NCBI GenBank assembly: GCA_017394605.1
Contig: JAFPXU010000059.1
Coordinates: 1 to 13,177 of the forward strand
Direction: 5' to 3'
Origin: Clostridia bacterium
GTDB lineage: Bacteria; Bacillota_A; Clostridia; Christensenellales; CAG-138
DNA: 13,177 nucleotides
How positions within the stretch are numbered: position 1 is the first letter of the stretch; every line of letters starts with the position of its first letter. Positions 13,157-13,177 of this stretch are shown here, one piece after another. The position numbers and the translations under genes were made by a program. The notes beneath the pieces were generated by a model. That model had not been told where the DNA came from, did not search any database, and saw only the letters and a program-made list of their open reading frames with translations.

Positions 13157-13177
13157 AAAAAAGCCCGGCGCATTGCC
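13157..13177 (-). terminator. Truncated terminator at the window edge
   Basis: A run of A, then GCCCGGC (13163-13169), loop GCATT and GCC, which begins the complementary arm before the window ends. On the minus strand this reads as the 3' half of a hairpin followed by TTTTTT. It would end a minus-strand gene lying outside the window. Confidence 0.55.

Overview
The window looks like a chromosomal segment from a low-to-mid GC Firmicute of the class Clostridia. The evidence is the core operon order def-fmt-rsmB-rlmN-stp-prkC-rsgA-rpe, a DUF4364 gene (a family I associate with Clostridia), a tRNA with encoded CCA, strong Shine-Dalgarno sites and sigma-A-type promoters. I see no insertion sequence, phage gene, CRISPR array or other mobile element. 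I cannot name the species.

Layout from left to right. (1) 11-187: a tRNA-Leu(GAG) on the minus strand with its own promoter and terminator. (2) 185-1727, minus: a two-gene operon of a PII-like small protein followed by a CPA2-type Na+/H+ antiporter; it has no visible terminator of its own before the tRNA. (3) 1728-1932: a divergent promoter region. (4) 1933-2487, plus: a DUF4364 winged-helix protein. (5) 2470-10336, minus: a very compact eight-gene operon (def, fmt, rsmB, rlmN, stp, prkC, rsgA, rpe) from one consensus promoter at 10366-10394. Six of its seven junctions overlap and the seventh has only 3 untranslated bases. (6) 10337-10505: a second divergent promoter region with a G8 tract and a palindrome. 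(7) 10506-11999, plus: a DUF2142 polytopic membrane protein. (8) 12025-12069: a bidirectional terminator. (9) 12094-13029, minus: a secreted, cysteine-free protein with an internal duplication. (10) 13030-13177: its upstream region and, at the window edge, half of a terminator belonging to a gene outside.

The large operon joins start and maturation of proteins (Fmt formylates initiator tRNA, Def removes the formyl group), ribosome modification and assembly (RsmB, RlmN, RsgA), the PASTA kinase/PP2C phosphatase pair that couples cell-wall state to growth, and pentose phosphate metabolism (Rpe). RsgA is a known target of PASTA kinases in other Firmicutes, so the gene order fits a growth-control module.

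The most notable structure I found is at the tail-to-tail junction of rpe and the DUF4364 gene. The two coding regions overlap by 18 bases, and each transcript appears to end at a hairpin plus T-tract lying inside the coding sequence of the other gene (2231-2268 for the minus strand, 2630-2659 for the plus strand). This predicts about 430 bases of mutual antisense RNA. Other points are the PII-like/antiporter pair with a spaced inverted repeat at its promoter, a 12-base direct repeat flanking the tRNA, and the duplicated secreted protein. I did not see a clear undescribed defence or mobile system.
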